A stretch of DNA of 64,000 bases from Faecalibacter bovis. GTDB lineage: Bacteria; Bacteroidota; Bacteroidia; Flavobacteriales; Weeksellaceae. Positions 44,701 through 54,393 of this stretch are shown in pieces. Each line of letters begins with the position of its first letter. The stretch's first letter is position 1. A program made the position numbers and the translations under genes. The notes beneath the pieces were generated by a model that did not search any database, was not told where the DNA came from, and saw nothing but the letters and a program-made list of their open reading frames with translations. The stretch spans positions 2,362,501-2,426,500 of the forward strand of contig NZ_CP072842.1 of the NCBI RefSeq assembly GCF_017948305.1, written 5' to 3'.

Positions 44701-45250
44701 ATTGCATATGAAAATGATTTTCGCTCATTAATTGTTTTTCTCCAACTACTTTAAAACCTAAAGATTCATATAATTTTTTAGCTCTTAGATTATTAAAATC
44801 AACTAATAATCCAAGTGTTTTACCTTGTTTAATGGCAAATTCGTCAATAATGAATTGAAAAATTTCAGAACCAATTCCTTTTCCTCTATATTCTGGAAAA
44901 ATAGCTACATTATCAATATATATTTCACCAGATTCTGTTTCGTCTTGAGGGTTTATATTTCTATTATATTGCGATGCTAATAAATCTAACACAGGTTTTC
45001 TCAATATTTCCAATAAAGCGCCATCATATAAAATACATGTTCCTGCTATTTTATCATCAATTTCATAAATCCATGTATTTTCATAGCTGTATTGGTTATT
45101 TTCAATTTTAATCAATTCTGTTAAAAATTCAATTGCTTTCTCAGAATTTTTCTCACCAATAAAATCAAAAACGATTTCTTGCATAGAAAACATTAAAAGT
45201 TGTGCAACTATCGATGCATCATTTGGTGTGGCTTTTCTAAAGTTTTTCAT
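44684..45250 (-). CDS. GNAT-family N-acetyltransferase
   Basis: A 188-residue acetyl-CoA-dependent acyltransferase. The core has IYEIDDKIAGTCILYDG, then the acetyl-CoA binding motif IYIDNVAIFPEYRGKGIGSEIFQFIIDEFA (R/Q-x-x-G-x-G/A as R-G-K-G-I-G) near residue 120 and LLVDFNNLRAKKLYESLGFKVV near 150. The acceptor substrate is unknown. An upstream start at 45286 in the same frame would begin inside the terminator of the next gene, so the ATG at 45250 is chosen. Confidence 0.88.
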   Translation of the reverse strand: MKNFRKATPNDASIVAQLLMFSMQEIVFDFIGEKNSEKAIEFLTELIKIENNQYSYENTWIYEIDDKIAGTCILYDGALLEILRKPVLDLLASQYNRNINPQDETESGEIYIDNVAIFPEYRGKGIGSEIFQFIIDEFAIKQGKTLGLLVDFNNLRAKKLYESLGFKVVGEKQLMSENHFHMQLKKGS

Positions 45251-45264
45251 ATTTATATAAAAAT

Positions 45265-45295
45265 AAAATGCCTTGATAAAAATCAAGGCACTTAG
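45265..45295 (-). terminator. terminator after the alanine-rich lipoprotein gene
   Basis: The stem TGCCTTGAT / ATCAAGGCA (45269-45277, 45282-45290) with loop AAAA, and a T-rich run on the minus strand. Confidence 0.78.
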
Positions 45296-45313
45296 TTATT
45301 GTATCAAAAATTA

Positions 45314-45820
45314 TTATTTAATTTTTGCTTTTTCTAATGTATTGTTAATACCTTGTTTTGCATCTTCAGCAGCTTTGTTTACACTTTCTTTTGTGTCTTG
45401 TGCAGCTTTATTGATGTCTTCTTTTGCTTCAGCTGTAGCATTTTTTACATCAGCTTTAACGTCTTGTGCTTTTGCATCTACAGCATCAGCAGCATTGTTA
45501 ACACCTTCTTTTACATCTTGTGCAGCAGCTCCAACAGCATTTTTAGCAGATTCCCAAGCTACATTTGCATCATCTAAAGCTTTTCTAGCAGCTTCTTCAG
45601 CAGCTTTATCTCCTTTAGCAATAGCAGCATCTAAATCAGCTTGTGCTTTATCAACAGCAGCTTTCGCTTCAGCTTCAGAAACAACTCCAACTTCAGTTGT
45701 TGTCTCAACAACAGCTACAGTATCTGCATTAGCATCAGTTATAACAGTTTTATCTGTTTCAGTTTTACAAGCTACAAAAGCTAATCCTCCAACAGCAGCT
45801 AATACGAACATTTTTTTCAT
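45314..45820 (-). CDS. alanine-rich helical lipoprotein (LEA-like repeats)
   Basis: A 168-residue lipoprotein (signal with lipobox LAFVAC, lipid Cys near residue 18). From residue 48 on, it is a long amphipathic helix built of A/E/K/D-rich repeats, for example AEAKAAVDKAQADLDAAIAK, then repeated V-K-N-A, A-Q-D-V-K and E-D-I-N-K-A-A-Q-D-T-K elements. It resembles LEA-type or apolipoprotein-like helices that coat membranes or guard against stress. Function unproven. The 190-residue frame on the opposite strand is a shadow of this regular sequence. Confidence 0.82.
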   Translation of the reverse strand: MKKMFVLAAVGGLAFVACKTETDKTVITDANADTVAVVETTTEVGVVSEAEAKAAVDKAQADLDAAIAKGDKAAEEAARKALDDANVAWESAKNAVGAAAQDVKEGVNNAADAVDAKAQDVKADVKNATAEAKEDINKAAQDTKESVNKAAEDAKQGINNTLEKAKIK

Positions 45821-45945
45821 AATTGTAATTTTAAGTTTATTTTAATGGTTTTTGATATATACAATAATTAAGCCGATTAATTCTTACTTAATTAAATATC
45901 ATATTAAAATTAATAAAATTATTATTATAAAACTATAATTTTTAG

Positions 45946-46779
45946 TTAATTATAAACTTCAATGATACGATCATTGCCTGATATATCTTGGTGTAGAATT
46001 ACATTTTTGTAAAATTGTTGAAACATTTCTTTTGTTTCTTTTCCAAGGTATTGATTGATCTCACAAAAAATTTTTCCACCTGTATTTAAATGTGATAATC
46101 CGAATTCTGCAACACGACGATAAAAAAGTAAAGGATCTTCATTTGTGACAAATAAGGCTAAATGAGGTTCATAATTCAATACGTTTTTATGCATATCAGC
46201 TTTCTCTAATTCGCGGATATATGGTGGATTGGATACGATAATATCAAACTTTTGATTCAAATCAAATTCCAAAAGTAAATCTTGCTGAATAAAATTAACC
46301 GGAGCATTTAATTCTTCAGAATTTTGTTTTGCAACAGCTAAAGCTTCATTGGAAATATCGATTGCTGAAACATTTGCTCGTGGGAAAATCTTTTTAATCG
46401 TGATAGGAATACAGCCTGATCCTGTTCCTAAATCAATTACATTTAGCTCTAATTCTTTATTATATTGCTCACTGATTAAATAAATAAGTTCTTCCGTTTC
46501 TGGGCGTGGAATTAATGTATATTCATTAACTCTAAAGAAATAATCATAAAAAAATGCTCTTCCTACGATTTGTTGTATTGGTTTTCCTTCTTTTAATTGA
46601 TTTAAATCAGAATCAAAACCTTTAATTTCAAAATCTAACTTATCATCATTAAATAAGTAGCTATCAATAATATTTAATCGAATTTCTATATAATATCTAA
46701 AAATCGCCTGAATTTCAGTTGAATCATACAAATTTTGTAATTCTTCAATGAAACGATTGTGAATGTCTTGAATTGTCAT
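45946..46779 (-). CDS. prmC: peptide chain release factor N5-glutamine methyltransferase
   Basis: A 277-residue SAM-dependent methyltransferase that methylates the GGQ glutamine of release factors RF1 and RF2. It has the N-terminal helical substrate-binding domain (about 1-75), then GEKPIQQIVGRAFFYDYFFRV-type linker (IQQIVGRAFFYDYFF), the SAM site VIDLGTGSGCIPITIKKIFP near residue 115, and the catalytic SNPPYIRELEKADM near 182. The TTG at 46788 lies within the promoter box, so the ATG at 46779 is chosen. It is divergent from uvrA. Confidence 0.94.
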   Translation of the reverse strand: MTIQDIHNRFIEELQNLYDSTEIQAIFRYYIEIRLNIIDSYLFNDDKLDFEIKGFDSDLNQLKEGKPIQQIVGRAFFYDYFFRVNEYTLIPRPETEELIYLISEQYNKELELNVIDLGTGSGCIPITIKKIFPRANVSAIDISNEALAVAKQNSEELNAPVNFIQQDLLLEFDLNQKFDIIVSNPPYIRELEKADMHKNVLNYEPHLALFVTNEDPLLFYRRVAEFGLSHLNTGGKIFCEINQYLGKETKEMFQQFYKNVILHQDISGNDRIIEVYN

Positions 46780-46785
46780 ATTCTG

Positions 46786-46793
46786 CAAAGATA
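46786..46793 (-). promoter_or_regulatory. -7 promoter box of prmC
   Basis: Reads TATCTTTG on the minus strand, 7 nt before the ATG at 46779, so the mRNA would be nearly leaderless. Confidence 0.5.
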
Positions 46794-46850
46794 AGTCGAA
46801 TCGAGTGAAAGATTAAAACTCTTAAACTTTTTGAAACAAATTGAATTGAT

Positions 46851-46858
46851 TAAATTTG
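46851..46858 (+). promoter_or_regulatory. -7 promoter box of uvrA
   Basis: Reads TAAATTTG, 7 nt before the uvrA ATG, so the mRNA would be leaderless or nearly so. Confidence 0.5.
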
Positions 46859-46865
46859 CGATTCG

Positions 46866-49667
46866 ATGAAAAAAGATATCAGCAAATTAGATCCGAAGGA
46901 ATATATTTTGATTAAAGGAGCAAAGCTTCATAATCTAAAAAATATTGATGTTGCAATTCCTAAAAATAAGTTAGTCGTGATTACCGGAATGTCAGGTTCA
47001 GGAAAATCAACATTGGCTTTCGATACTTTGTATGCAGAAGGTCAGCGACGTTATGTAGAAAGTTTGTCTTCTTATGCACGACAGTTTTTGGGGAAATTAG
47101 ACAAACCTCAGGTTGATTTTATCCATGGAATTGCACCTGCTATTGCGATTCAACAAAAGGTAAATTCTACCAATCCACGTTCAACTGTTGGAACTTCAAC
47201 TGAGATTTATGATTATCTTAAATTATTGTACGCTCGTATCGGTAAAACCTATTCGCCAATTTCGGGGGAATTAGTTAAAAAAGATTCGGTTACGGATGTT
47301 ATTGATTTTATGAAATCTTATCCAGCTGAATCTAAATTTATCTTATCGATTGATTTAATAATTCCAGAGGATAGATCTTTTGTAGAACATCTAAATATTC
47401 TACAACAACAAGGTTTTACTCGATTAGCTGTAGATGATAATCAAGTAAAAATTGAAGATTTAATTTCTTTTAATTTCGAACCGCAACCCGAAAATAAAGT
47501 TGCATTAATTATCGATCGTATTTCTATTCCTGAAGATGCAGAAGAATCATTTTTTCATCGTTTAGCGGATTCTTTAGAAACTGCATTTTTTGAAGGAAAA
47601 GGAGATATTAAACTTCAGATTTTAGAAGATAAAGTGACAAAATCATTTTCGAATAAATTCGAAATGGATGGAATCATTTTCAACGAACCAAATACTCATT
47701 TTTTCAGTTTCAATAATCCTTACGGAGCTTGTCCAACTTGTGAAGGTTATGGAAAAGTTATCGGAATTGACGAAGATCTAATCATACCGAATAAAGCTAT
47801 TTCTATTTATGAAGATGCTGTTGTAGCTTGGAAAGGAGATAAAATGAGCGAATGGAAATCATTTTTTATGAAAGCTGCTATAAAAGTAGATTTTCCAATT
47901 CATAAACCTTATTTCGAATTATCTGACGAACAAAAAGATTATTTGTGGCGTGGAGATGAGAAATGGGAAGGTTTAGATGGTTTCTTTTCTATGGTAGAAC
48001 AAAACACATATAAAATTCAATATCGTGTAATGTTGTCTCGTTACAGAGGAAAAACAACATGTCCTACTTGTAAAGGTCGTCGTTTAAGACCAGAAACTAC
48101 TTATGTTAAAATTAATGGTAAAGCAATTTCAGAATTAGTTGATTTGCCATTAAATGAGTTAAATGATTTCTTCCAATCAATTGAATTTTCAGCGTTTGAT
48201 CGTCAAGTAGCGAGTCGAATAATTTATGAAATCAGTTCTCGTTTACAATTTTTATTAGATGTAGGTTTAGAATATCTTTCATTAAATCGTGCTTCTAATA
48301 CTTTGTCAGGTGGTGAATCACAACGTATTAATTTAGCAACATCTTTAGGAAGTAGTTTAGTTGGTTCGATGTATATTTTAGATGAACCTTCTATTGGTTT
48401 ACATTCAAAAGATACAGAGCGTTTTGTTTCAATTTTGCATCGTTTGCGTGATTTAGGAAATACTGTAATTGTAGTGGAACATGATGAAGATATCATGAAA
48501 GCTGCTGATTATATTATTGATATTGGGCCTGAAGCTGGAACAAATGGAGGAGAAGTTGTTTTTGAAGGAACTTACGAAGAACTTTTAAAAGCTGATACTT
48601 TAACTGCGAAATATTTGAATGGAGATTTAGCAATCGAAATTCCGAAACATCGTATCAAACCACAGAATTACTTAAAAGTTTTAGGAGCGAGAGAAAATAA
48701 CCTTAAAAATATTGATGTCAAATTTCCACTGAATATGCTTACAGTTATTACTGGAGTTTCTGGATCTGGAAAATCAACATTAATGAAAGAAATCTTAACG
48801 CCTGCATTAGAACGTAATTTTGAGATTTTTGGAAATAAAATCGGGGAACACGATGGTTTAGTTGGCGATTTAAATCAATTAAATGGTATTGAGTTAATTG
48901 ATCAAAATCCAATTGGTAAATCTTCTCGATCTAATCCAGTTACTTACGTTAAAGCATACGATGATATACGTAATTTATTTGCAACTCAAAAAGCGAGTAA
49001 ATTAAACGGCTTCCAAGCAAAATATTTTTCGTTTAACGTAGATGGTGGTCGTTGTGATACATGTAAAGGAGAAGGAACAATTACGATTGAGATGCAGTTT
49101 ATGGCTGATGTTGATTTAGTTTGTGAAGAATGTAACGGAAAACGTTTTAAAAAATCAGTTTTAGAAGTTAAGTTTAATGATCTTTCAATTTCTGATGTTT
49201 TAAATTTAACAATAGATGAAGCAATAGATTTCTTTGGAAAATTCGAGCAAAAGAAAATTGTAGATAAGTTAAAACCTTTACAAGATGTTGGTTTAGGCTA
49301 TGTAAAACTTGGTCAATCCTCAAATACTTTATCTGGAGGAGAGGCGCAGCGTGTAAAACTTGCGTATTTCTTAACAAAAGGAGAAGCAGCAGATAAAACA
49401 TTATTTATTTTTGATGAACCATCCACAGGACTGCATTTTCATGATATTCAAAAATTGATAAAAGCTTTACGTGCATTGATTGATTTAGGTCATTCAGTTT
49501 TTGTGATTGAACATAATATGGATATTATAAAAGTAGCAGATTGGATTTTAGATTTAGGTCCAGAAGGTGGTAAAAATGGTGGTTACTTAGTTGCTGATGG
49601 AACACCAGAAGATGTTGCTAAAATAGAAGCTTCGTTTACCGGCCAATTTTTAAAAGAAAAATTATAA
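46866..49667 (+). CDS. uvrA: excinuclease ABC subunit A
   Basis: A 933-residue damage sensor of nucleotide excision repair. Two ABC modules each have a Walker A ([12 protein letters not shown] near residue 40, [13 protein letters not shown] near 635) and an ABC signature ([14 protein letters not shown] near 478, [14 protein letters not shown] near 819). Zinc-finger cysteines are present in CPTCEGYG (near 290), CPTCKGRR (near 400), and CDTCKGEG with CEECNGKR (near 732 and 755). The YARQFLGK...[14 protein letters not shown] stretch lies near residue 72. Length is normal. No uvrB lies nearby. Confidence 0.98.
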   Translation: MKKDISKLDPKEYILIKGAKLHNLKNIDVAIPKNKLVVITGMSGSGKSTLAFDTLYAEGQRRYVESLSSYARQFLGKLDKPQVDFIHGIAPAIAIQQKVNSTNPRSTVGTSTEIYDYLKLLYARIGKTYSPISGELVKKDSVTDVIDFMKSYPAESKFILSIDLIIPEDRSFVEHLNILQQQGFTRLAVDDNQVKIEDLISFNFEPQPENKVALIIDRISIPEDAEESFFHRLADSLETAFFEGKGDIKLQILEDKVTKSFSNKFEMDGIIFNEPNTHFFSFNNPYGACPTCEGYGKVIGIDEDLIIPNKAISIYEDAVVAWKGDKMSEWKSFFMKAAIKVDFPIHKPYFELSDEQKDYLWRGDEKWEGLDGFFSMVEQNTYKIQYRVMLSRYRGKTTCPTCKGRRLRPETTYVKINGKAISELVDLPLNELNDFFQSIEFSAFDRQVASRIIYEISSRLQFLLDVGLEYLSLNRASNTLSGGESQRINLATSLGSSLVGSMYILDEPSIGLHSKDTERFVSILHRLRDLGNTVIVVEHDEDIMKAADYIIDIGPEAGTNGGEVVFEGTYEELLKADTLTAKYLNGDLAIEIPKHRIKPQNYLKVLGARENNLKNIDVKFPLNMLTVITGVSGSGKSTLMKEILTPALERNFEIFGNKIGEHDGLVGDLNQLNGIELIDQNPIGKSSRSNPVTYVKAYDDIRNLFATQKASKLNGFQAKYFSFNVDGGRCDTCKGEGTITIEMQFMADVDLVCEECNGKRFKKSVLEVKFNDLSISDVLNLTIDEAIDFFGKFEQKKIVDKLKPLQDVGLGYVKLGQSSNTLSGGEAQRVKLAYFLTKGEAADKTLFIFDEPSTGLHFHDIQKLIKALRALIDLGHSVFVIEHNMDIIKVADWILDLGPEGGKNGGYLVADGTPEDVAKIEASFTGQFLKEKL

Positions 49668-49671
49668 ATAA

Positions 49672-49704
49672 AATAAAAGCCACTCATTTGAGTGGCTTTT
49701 TTAT
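49672..49704. terminator. terminator after uvrA
   Basis: A 12-bp stem AAAAGCCACTCA / TGAGTGGCTTTT (49675-49686, 49689-49700) with a 2-nt loop, followed by T. Confidence 0.88.
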
Positions 49705-49705
49705 A

Positions 49706-50269
49706 TTATTCTGCGATTAATTTATCCAATAATTGGTTGATTTCAGCATCGTTCCAATCCCTTGTTTTAGTTTCTTTTAAAACAATTTCTCCCTTTTTAT
49801 TTAAGATATAAGTCGTTGGAAAAACGTGTGGTAACATATTGATAGAAATCGGACTTGTTGGTTCGTAAACAGGCATTGTATAACCGTTTTTTTGTAAAAA
49901 TGCATTGAATGTTTTTGGTTTATCTTGAATGGTAACCAAAACAAATTTTACTTTTTGTCCTTTTGCTTCATATAACTTCTGGATACTTGGCATTTCTTCT
50001 ACACAAGGAGGGCACCAACTTCCCCAAAAATTAATAAACACAACATCTCCAGAGTTTTTAAAATCTAATAAATTGCTATTAGTTGCTCCATTATGTCCAG
50101 CTAAATCAATATCAAAATCACTGTCACTTAAATTTTCATCTCTCGAAGCTACTAAGTGTTCATCTCCTTCCATCATATTCTTGATTGCAGTTCCAATCGG
50201 AGTAAACATTATAGCGATTAAACCCACGACTACAGCTACAGCCAAAAGAATTTGTTTATTTGATTTCAT
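49706..50269 (-). CDS. TlpA-like exported thioredoxin-family protein
   Basis: A 187-residue protein with an N-terminal membrane anchor (LLAVAVVVGLIAIMFTPIG, about residues 8-26) and a thioredoxin domain on the outer side. The active site is in VFINFWGSWCPPCVEEMPSIQKL near residue 83, a standard TlpA/ResA W-C-P-P-C site. A cis-Pro region occurs near MLPHVFPTTYILNKKGEIV. It acts as a periplasmic thiol reductase, perhaps in cytochrome maturation, but no ccm gene is near. Confidence 0.88.
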   Translation of the reverse strand: MKSNKQILLAVAVVVGLIAIMFTPIGTAIKNMMEGDEHLVASRDENLSDSDFDIDLAGHNGATNSNLLDFKNSGDVVFINFWGSWCPPCVEEMPSIQKLYEAKGQKVKFVLVTIQDKPKTFNAFLQKNGYTMPVYEPTSPISINMLPHVFPTTYILNKKGEIVLKETKTRDWNDAEINQLLDKLIAE

Positions 50270-50333
50270 GTTAAATCCTTTAATTCTTAATTCTGTTTAC
50301 AAAGATGATGACAAAAAAAATATTGCACAAATT

Positions 50334-51050
50334 TTATAAAATGATTTCCTCCTTTACTAATGTCATAAAGTTGCGGGAATTTGTTTTTGATAGTATGTTT
50401 TTTCGATGGGTATCTACTGTATGTTTGCTTAGGTGTAATTTGGTAGAAATTTCATGACTTGTAAATCCTTCTCTCACTAAATCGTAAATCTGATTTTCTC
50501 TTTTAGTTAAATTATATTTATTTTCAATTTGAACAAACTTATTGGTTTGTCTGTCAAAAATTTTAAAATCGTCACTTGATCTTTCTTCATTATAATTGAT
50601 CAGTTCATGAAAAACCAATGCGCGTGTCATATTCCCATTTTCATTCACGTCCAAAGCATGGTAACTTTGTTTCACGCGGATATATTGACCAGACAAAATT
50701 CTAGTTCTATAAGTATATGTTACAACAAATCTAAACTGTTCCCTTTCTGATAACGACAGGTTAAAATTAATTGCTTTCCTTTCGCATTCCATCACATAAT
50801 TGTAATCATCAGCATGCAAAAACTCTATTATTTCAAGAAATGTATAATCTTCTTTATCGTACCCTAAAATTTCTTTAAAACTTTCACTAGTATAAAGTAT
50901 TTCATTCGTTAAACAGTTAAATATAAAATAATAACTAGGATTTATCTTTGGTTTTTTAGTTGGTACGGTATCAATATTATTAGGATGTTTAAACCAAAAA
51001 TCCCATTCAGCTTTAGTTTTATGGTTTATCATATTTTGGATAATTAACAT
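50334..51050 (-). CDS. PAS-LuxR transcriptional regulator
   Basis: A 238-residue regulator. An N-terminal PAS-like sensor (about 40-150) has YFIFNCLTNEILYTSESFKEILGYDKEDYTFLEIIEFLHADDYNYV, a recognisable PAS fold. The C-terminal LuxR-type helix-turn-helix is KYNLTKRENQIYDLVREGFTSHEISTKLHLSKHTVDTHRKNILSKT near residue 180. No response-regulator receiver domain is present, so the signal probably binds the PAS domain directly. It has no paired kinase. A second ATG at 51032 (MINHK) is possible. Targets are unknown. Confidence 0.87.
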   Translation of the reverse strand: MLIIQNMINHKTKAEWDFWFKHPNNIDTVPTKKPKINPSYYFIFNCLTNEILYTSESFKEILGYDKEDYTFLEIIEFLHADDYNYVMECERKAINFNLSLSEREQFRFVVTYTYRTRILSGQYIRVKQSYHALDVNENGNMTRALVFHELINYNEERSSDDFKIFDRQTNKFVQIENKYNLTKRENQIYDLVREGFTSHEISTKLHLSKHTVDTHRKNILSKTNSRNFMTLVKEEIIL

Positions 51051-51153
51051 TAAATTAATTATTTAAAATCAATTAATTAAAACAATTTGTATATAAATTT
51101 TCAATTAATTTCAAATTATTATTTATAAGTATTTAAAAACATTTATAAATAAA

Positions 51154-51178
51154 AAAGAGAGGATAATTTCCTCTCTTT
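51154..51178 (-). terminator. terminator after the thioredoxin-fold gene
   Basis: The stem AAAGAGAGGA / TCCTCTCTTT (51154-51163, 51169-51178) is followed on the minus strand by a T-run. Confidence 0.8.
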
Positions 51179-51180
51179 GT

Positions 51181-51780
51181 TTATGATAATGAAGTTGTAT
51201 ATTCTTCAATTAGTTCTAAAATTTCAGTAATAATATCCTGACCATGATTTTCTAAATAATATCGATCTAAATCTTCCTCAAAATCAGCTCTCGAATATTT
51301 GTCTGGATCTCTTTTGAAACGTTCTGTAAAAATCATTGCTTTAGCAGGGCGTGGACCAAAACGGAATGCTTCGTCACCATCTGGCGTTACACCAATAATA
51401 ATAGGAATTGAATGTGATCCATTTGTGTTGTATTCCTCCATTAATTCAATGTTCTCATCACGAAAAACAAATTTACATTCCACACCAATAGTTTCAGCCA
51501 AACGATCTACAACTGGAACAATTTGTGAAGCATCTTCGCACCAACCTTCAGAAATTATAAGGAATTTTATGTCGGCATTATATGATTTTGCCTTTTTTTC
51601 CATCCCTGGATTATATCTAAAATTCTTTCTGATTTCTCTACTTTGCTTTAAATTGATAGCATAATAAGGTACTAATTCTTTCGGATCATCCAATTCTATT
51701 TGTTCTTCTAATTGATCTTCAATCTTTTCAAGATAATCTTCAAAACTATATCCATTCTTTATGTAGTCTAATAAAGTCAT
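51181..51780 (-). CDS. thioredoxin-family protein
   Basis: A 199-residue cytoplasmic protein with a thioredoxin-like core containing DIKFLIISEGWCEDASQIVPVVDRLAETIGVECKFVF near residue 76. The active site reads W-C-E-D-A, so the second cysteine is missing and a redox dithiol reaction is unlikely. The family is common in Bacteroidota; the role is unknown. The start is the ATG at 51780; the frame further upstream begins in a TTG overlapping the -7 box at 51796-51803. Confidence 0.8.
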   Translation of the reverse strand: MTLLDYIKNGYSFEDYLEKIEDQLEEQIELDDPKELVPYYAINLKQSREIRKNFRYNPGMEKKAKSYNADIKFLIISEGWCEDASQIVPVVDRLAETIGVECKFVFRDENIELMEEYNTNGSHSIPIIIGVTPDGDEAFRFGPRPAKAMIFTERFKRDPDKYSRADFEEDLDRYYLENHGQDIITEILELIEEYTTSLS

Positions 51781-51795
51781 TGTTCTTATTTTTTG

Positions 51796-51803
51796 CAAAT
51801 ATA
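51796..51803 (-). promoter_or_regulatory. -7 promoter box of the thioredoxin-family gene
   Basis: Reads TATATTTG on the minus strand, 16 nt before the ATG at 51780. Confidence 0.5.
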
Positions 51804-51886
51804 GTTTAAATTAATGGTTATGATTTGAATATAGCGAGACATTTCTTGTCGCTAAAAATCACTAAATTCGCAAGATAAAGCAGTAA

Positions 51887-53995
51887 ATGATGTATCGTAA
51901 TCCACTAAAAAAAACAATTGAATATTTAAAAGGTTGTGGTCCTGAACGTGCAAAATCTCTTCAGTCTGAATTAGGAATATTTAGATATGAAGATTTATTG
52001 AATCATTTTCCATTTCGTTATGTAGATCGATCAAAGTATTATTCTATAAATGAAATTAGATCTACAGCTGCTGAAATTCAATTGAAAGGTCAAATTGTTT
52101 CAATTCAAGATATTAATCAAGGCAAAGTTAAACGTACAGTTGCTAAATTTCAGGATGGAACTGGCACGTTGGAATTAACTTGGTTTAAAATCACAAAATG
52201 GCAACGAGAAAAACTTCAGAATGACGTTTATAAAGAAGTAGTTGTTTATGGAAAATTGAACGAATTTAATGGCAATTACAGTATAGTTCATCCAGAAATT
52301 GAAACTATTGAAGATGCTAAACAAGCTCCTCAAGGTTTATTTCCTGTTTATTCAAGTACAGAAAAACTTCAAAAGAAAGGAATTTCGAACAGAATAATTC
52401 AGAAAATGGTAACTGCTATTTTTGATGAGCACATCAAAATTGAAGAAAATCTTCCACAAAATTTAATTCAACATTTTAAACTGATGTCAAGGGAACAAGC
52501 GTATAAAACAATACATTTTCCTTTGAATTTAGATGATTTAAAACAAGCTGAAAATCGTTTGAAATTTGAAGAATTATTTTTTCTGAACATGAGTATGCTT
52601 TCTCAAAAAATCCAAAATAAAGCTAAAAATAGATCAAATTCATTTCCTGTAATTGGAGATTATTTTAATACATTTTACAACCATCATTTACCTTTTGAAC
52701 TAACTGGTGCTCAGAAACGAGTTATAAAAGAAATCCGAATGGATTTAAAACAACCTGCGCAAATGAACCGTTTGTTACAAGGAGATGTTGGTTCTGGTAA
52801 AACCATGGTTGCGTTATTAAGTATGTTAATTGCTTTGGATAATGGATATCAAGCAGCTTTAATTGCTCCAACTGAAATTTTAGCTCAGCAGCATTATAAC
52901 AGTATTGTAGAAATGTTGGGAGATATGAATGTTGAGGTTGCACTTTTAACGGGATCGGTAACAAAAAAGAAAAGAGAACCAATTCTTGAAAATTTGTTGT
53001 CAGGAAAATTACAAATCATTATAGGTACACACGCTTTATTAGAAGATACGGTACAATTTCAAAATTTAGGTTTATCAATCATTGATGAACAACACCGTTT
53101 TGGAGTTGCACAACGAGCTAAATTTTGGAGAAAAGCTAAACTTCCTCCACATATTTTAGTGATGACAGCAACGCCAATTCCTCGTACGTTGTCTATGACG
53201 ATGTATGGTGATTTAGATGTTTCTATTATTGATGAACTTCCGCAAGGTCGTAAACCAATTCAAACACTTTATAAAACTGACGCTCATCGTTTACAATTGT
53301 TCGATTTTATGAAAAAAGAAATCGAAAAAGGACGTCAGGTTTATGTGGTTTATCCGCTGATTGAAGAATCTGAAAAATTAGATTTAAAGGATTTGATGGA
53401 CGGTTTTGATTCTATTACACGCCATTTCCCGTTGCCAAAATATGCTGTCGGAATAGTTCATGGAAAACAAAAAGCGAAAGATAAGGTGTTTGAAATGCAA
53501 CGATTTAAGCGTGGTGAAACACAAATTTTAGTTGCTACTACTGTGATTGAAGTGGGTGTAAATGTGCCCAATGCTTCAGTTATGATTATTGAAAATTCTG
53601 AGCGTTTTGGTCTTTCTCAACTGCATCAGTTGCGTGGTAGAGTAGGTCGTGGAGCCGAACAATCATACTGTATTTTGATGGTTGGTGGTAAATTAAATCC
53701 AACGAGCAAACGTAGAATTGAGGCAATGTGTGAAACGAATGATGGATTTCAGTTGGCTGAAATCGATCTAGAATTACGTGGTCCTGGAGATATGATGGGC
53801 ACTCAACAAAGTGGTGTTTTAGATTTTAAAATTGCAGACATTACGAAAGATAAAAAAATACTACAAGCGGCGAGGACTTGCGTTGAACATATCTTAAAAA
53901 TTGATCCAAATTTAAATCTTCCAGAACATCAAAATACTCGTAACTTTTTTGTAGACAATTTTAAAGATAAAGTTGGTTGGAGTAAAATTTCGTAG
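51887..53995 (+). CDS. recG: ATP-dependent DNA helicase RecG
   Basis: A 702-residue superfamily 2 helicase that regresses stalled replication forks and branch-migrates recombination intermediates. The N-terminal wedge domain (about 1-180) with an OB-like fold precedes the helicase core. The Walker A motif LLQGDVGSGKTMVALLSM is near residue 300, the DEQH box LSIIDEQHRFGVAQRA near 396, then MTATPIPRTLSMTMYGDL near 425. The C-terminal lobe has ATTVIEVGVNVPNASVMIIENSERFGLSQLHQLRGRVGRG near 550. It is a single gene. Confidence 0.97.
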   Translation: MMYRNPLKKTIEYLKGCGPERAKSLQSELGIFRYEDLLNHFPFRYVDRSKYYSINEIRSTAAEIQLKGQIVSIQDINQGKVKRTVAKFQDGTGTLELTWFKITKWQREKLQNDVYKEVVVYGKLNEFNGNYSIVHPEIETIEDAKQAPQGLFPVYSSTEKLQKKGISNRIIQKMVTAIFDEHIKIEENLPQNLIQHFKLMSREQAYKTIHFPLNLDDLKQAENRLKFEELFFLNMSMLSQKIQNKAKNRSNSFPVIGDYFNTFYNHHLPFELTGAQKRVIKEIRMDLKQPAQMNRLLQGDVGSGKTMVALLSMLIALDNGYQAALIAPTEILAQQHYNSIVEMLGDMNVEVALLTGSVTKKKREPILENLLSGKLQIIIGTHALLEDTVQFQNLGLSIIDEQHRFGVAQRAKFWRKAKLPPHILVMTATPIPRTLSMTMYGDLDVSIIDELPQGRKPIQTLYKTDAHRLQLFDFMKKEIEKGRQVYVVYPLIEESEKLDLKDLMDGFDSITRHFPLPKYAVGIVHGKQKAKDKVFEMQRFKRGETQILVATTVIEVGVNVPNASVMIIENSERFGLSQLHQLRGRVGRGAEQSYCILMVGGKLNPTSKRRIEAMCETNDGFQLAEIDLELRGPGDMMGTQQSGVLDFKIADITKDKKILQAARTCVEHILKIDPNLNLPEHQNTRNFFVDNFKDKVGWSKIS

Positions 53996-54024
53996 TTTAA
54001 TGTTGTTAATTATTTGCGTTTAAA

Positions 54025-54032
54025 TATTTTTG
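54025..54032 (+). promoter_or_regulatory. -7 promoter box for the 54171 small gene
   Basis: Reads TATTTTTG; a start near 54039 would give a 5' leader of about 130 nt. The spacing to a TTG near 54002-54014 is compatible with a -33 element. Confidence 0.4.
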
Positions 54033-54170
54033 GCATGATTAATGTTTTATAAATTAGTGTGTTAGAGAGCGTTATTAATAAAGGTTTTCTTAGATTTAAC
54101 TCTAATTTAATATTGAATTTTAACACATATAACAATTTTTAACATAATTTTAATTTTAAATCTTTTTAAA

Positions 54171-54329
54171 ATGAAGTATTATAACACTAATCATGTGAGG
54201 TCTTTACAAGGCGTAGATGTAGAAGGTAATTCTTTATGGTTATTTAACCATCATCAAAATTTAATGGTTTTGTTAGAAAATCAAACCATTACATCGAAAC
54301 CAAATCTTTCATTCCAACGAGCACGTTAA
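54171..54329 (+). CDS. small 52-residue protein of unknown function
   Basis: Too short for most gene callers. An ATG at 54171 opens a 52-residue frame ending with TAA at 54329. The product begins MKYYNTNHVRSLQGVDVEG and ends SKPNLSFQRAR; it is hydrophilic with a central NSLWLFNHHQNLMVLLENQ stretch. A promoter box lies 139 nt before it, and a strong terminator follows 27 nt after the stop, so the unit looks like its own transcript. It is also compatible with a non-coding RNA of about 350 nt that happens to contain this frame. Confidence 0.45.
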   Translation: MKYYNTNHVRSLQGVDVEGNSLWLFNHHQNLMVLLENQTITSKPNLSFQRAR

Positions 54330-54355
54330 TATTTATTTTATGAAAGATCAAGTTT

Positions 54356-54393
54356 AAATAGCTTACAAGTCGATTTTGTAAGCTATTTTTTTT
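54356..54393 (+). terminator. terminator after the 54171 small gene
   Basis: A perfect 13-bp stem AAATAGCTTACAA / TTGTAAGCTATTT (54356-54368, 54376-54388), then nine T. Confidence 0.88.

Noticed and set aside
45273-45845. 190-residue open frame on the plus strand rich in Ala, Ser and Phe
   Set aside because: It is the mirror of the alanine-rich lipoprotein gene on the minus strand, which has a signal peptide, lipobox and terminator; the plus frame has none of these.
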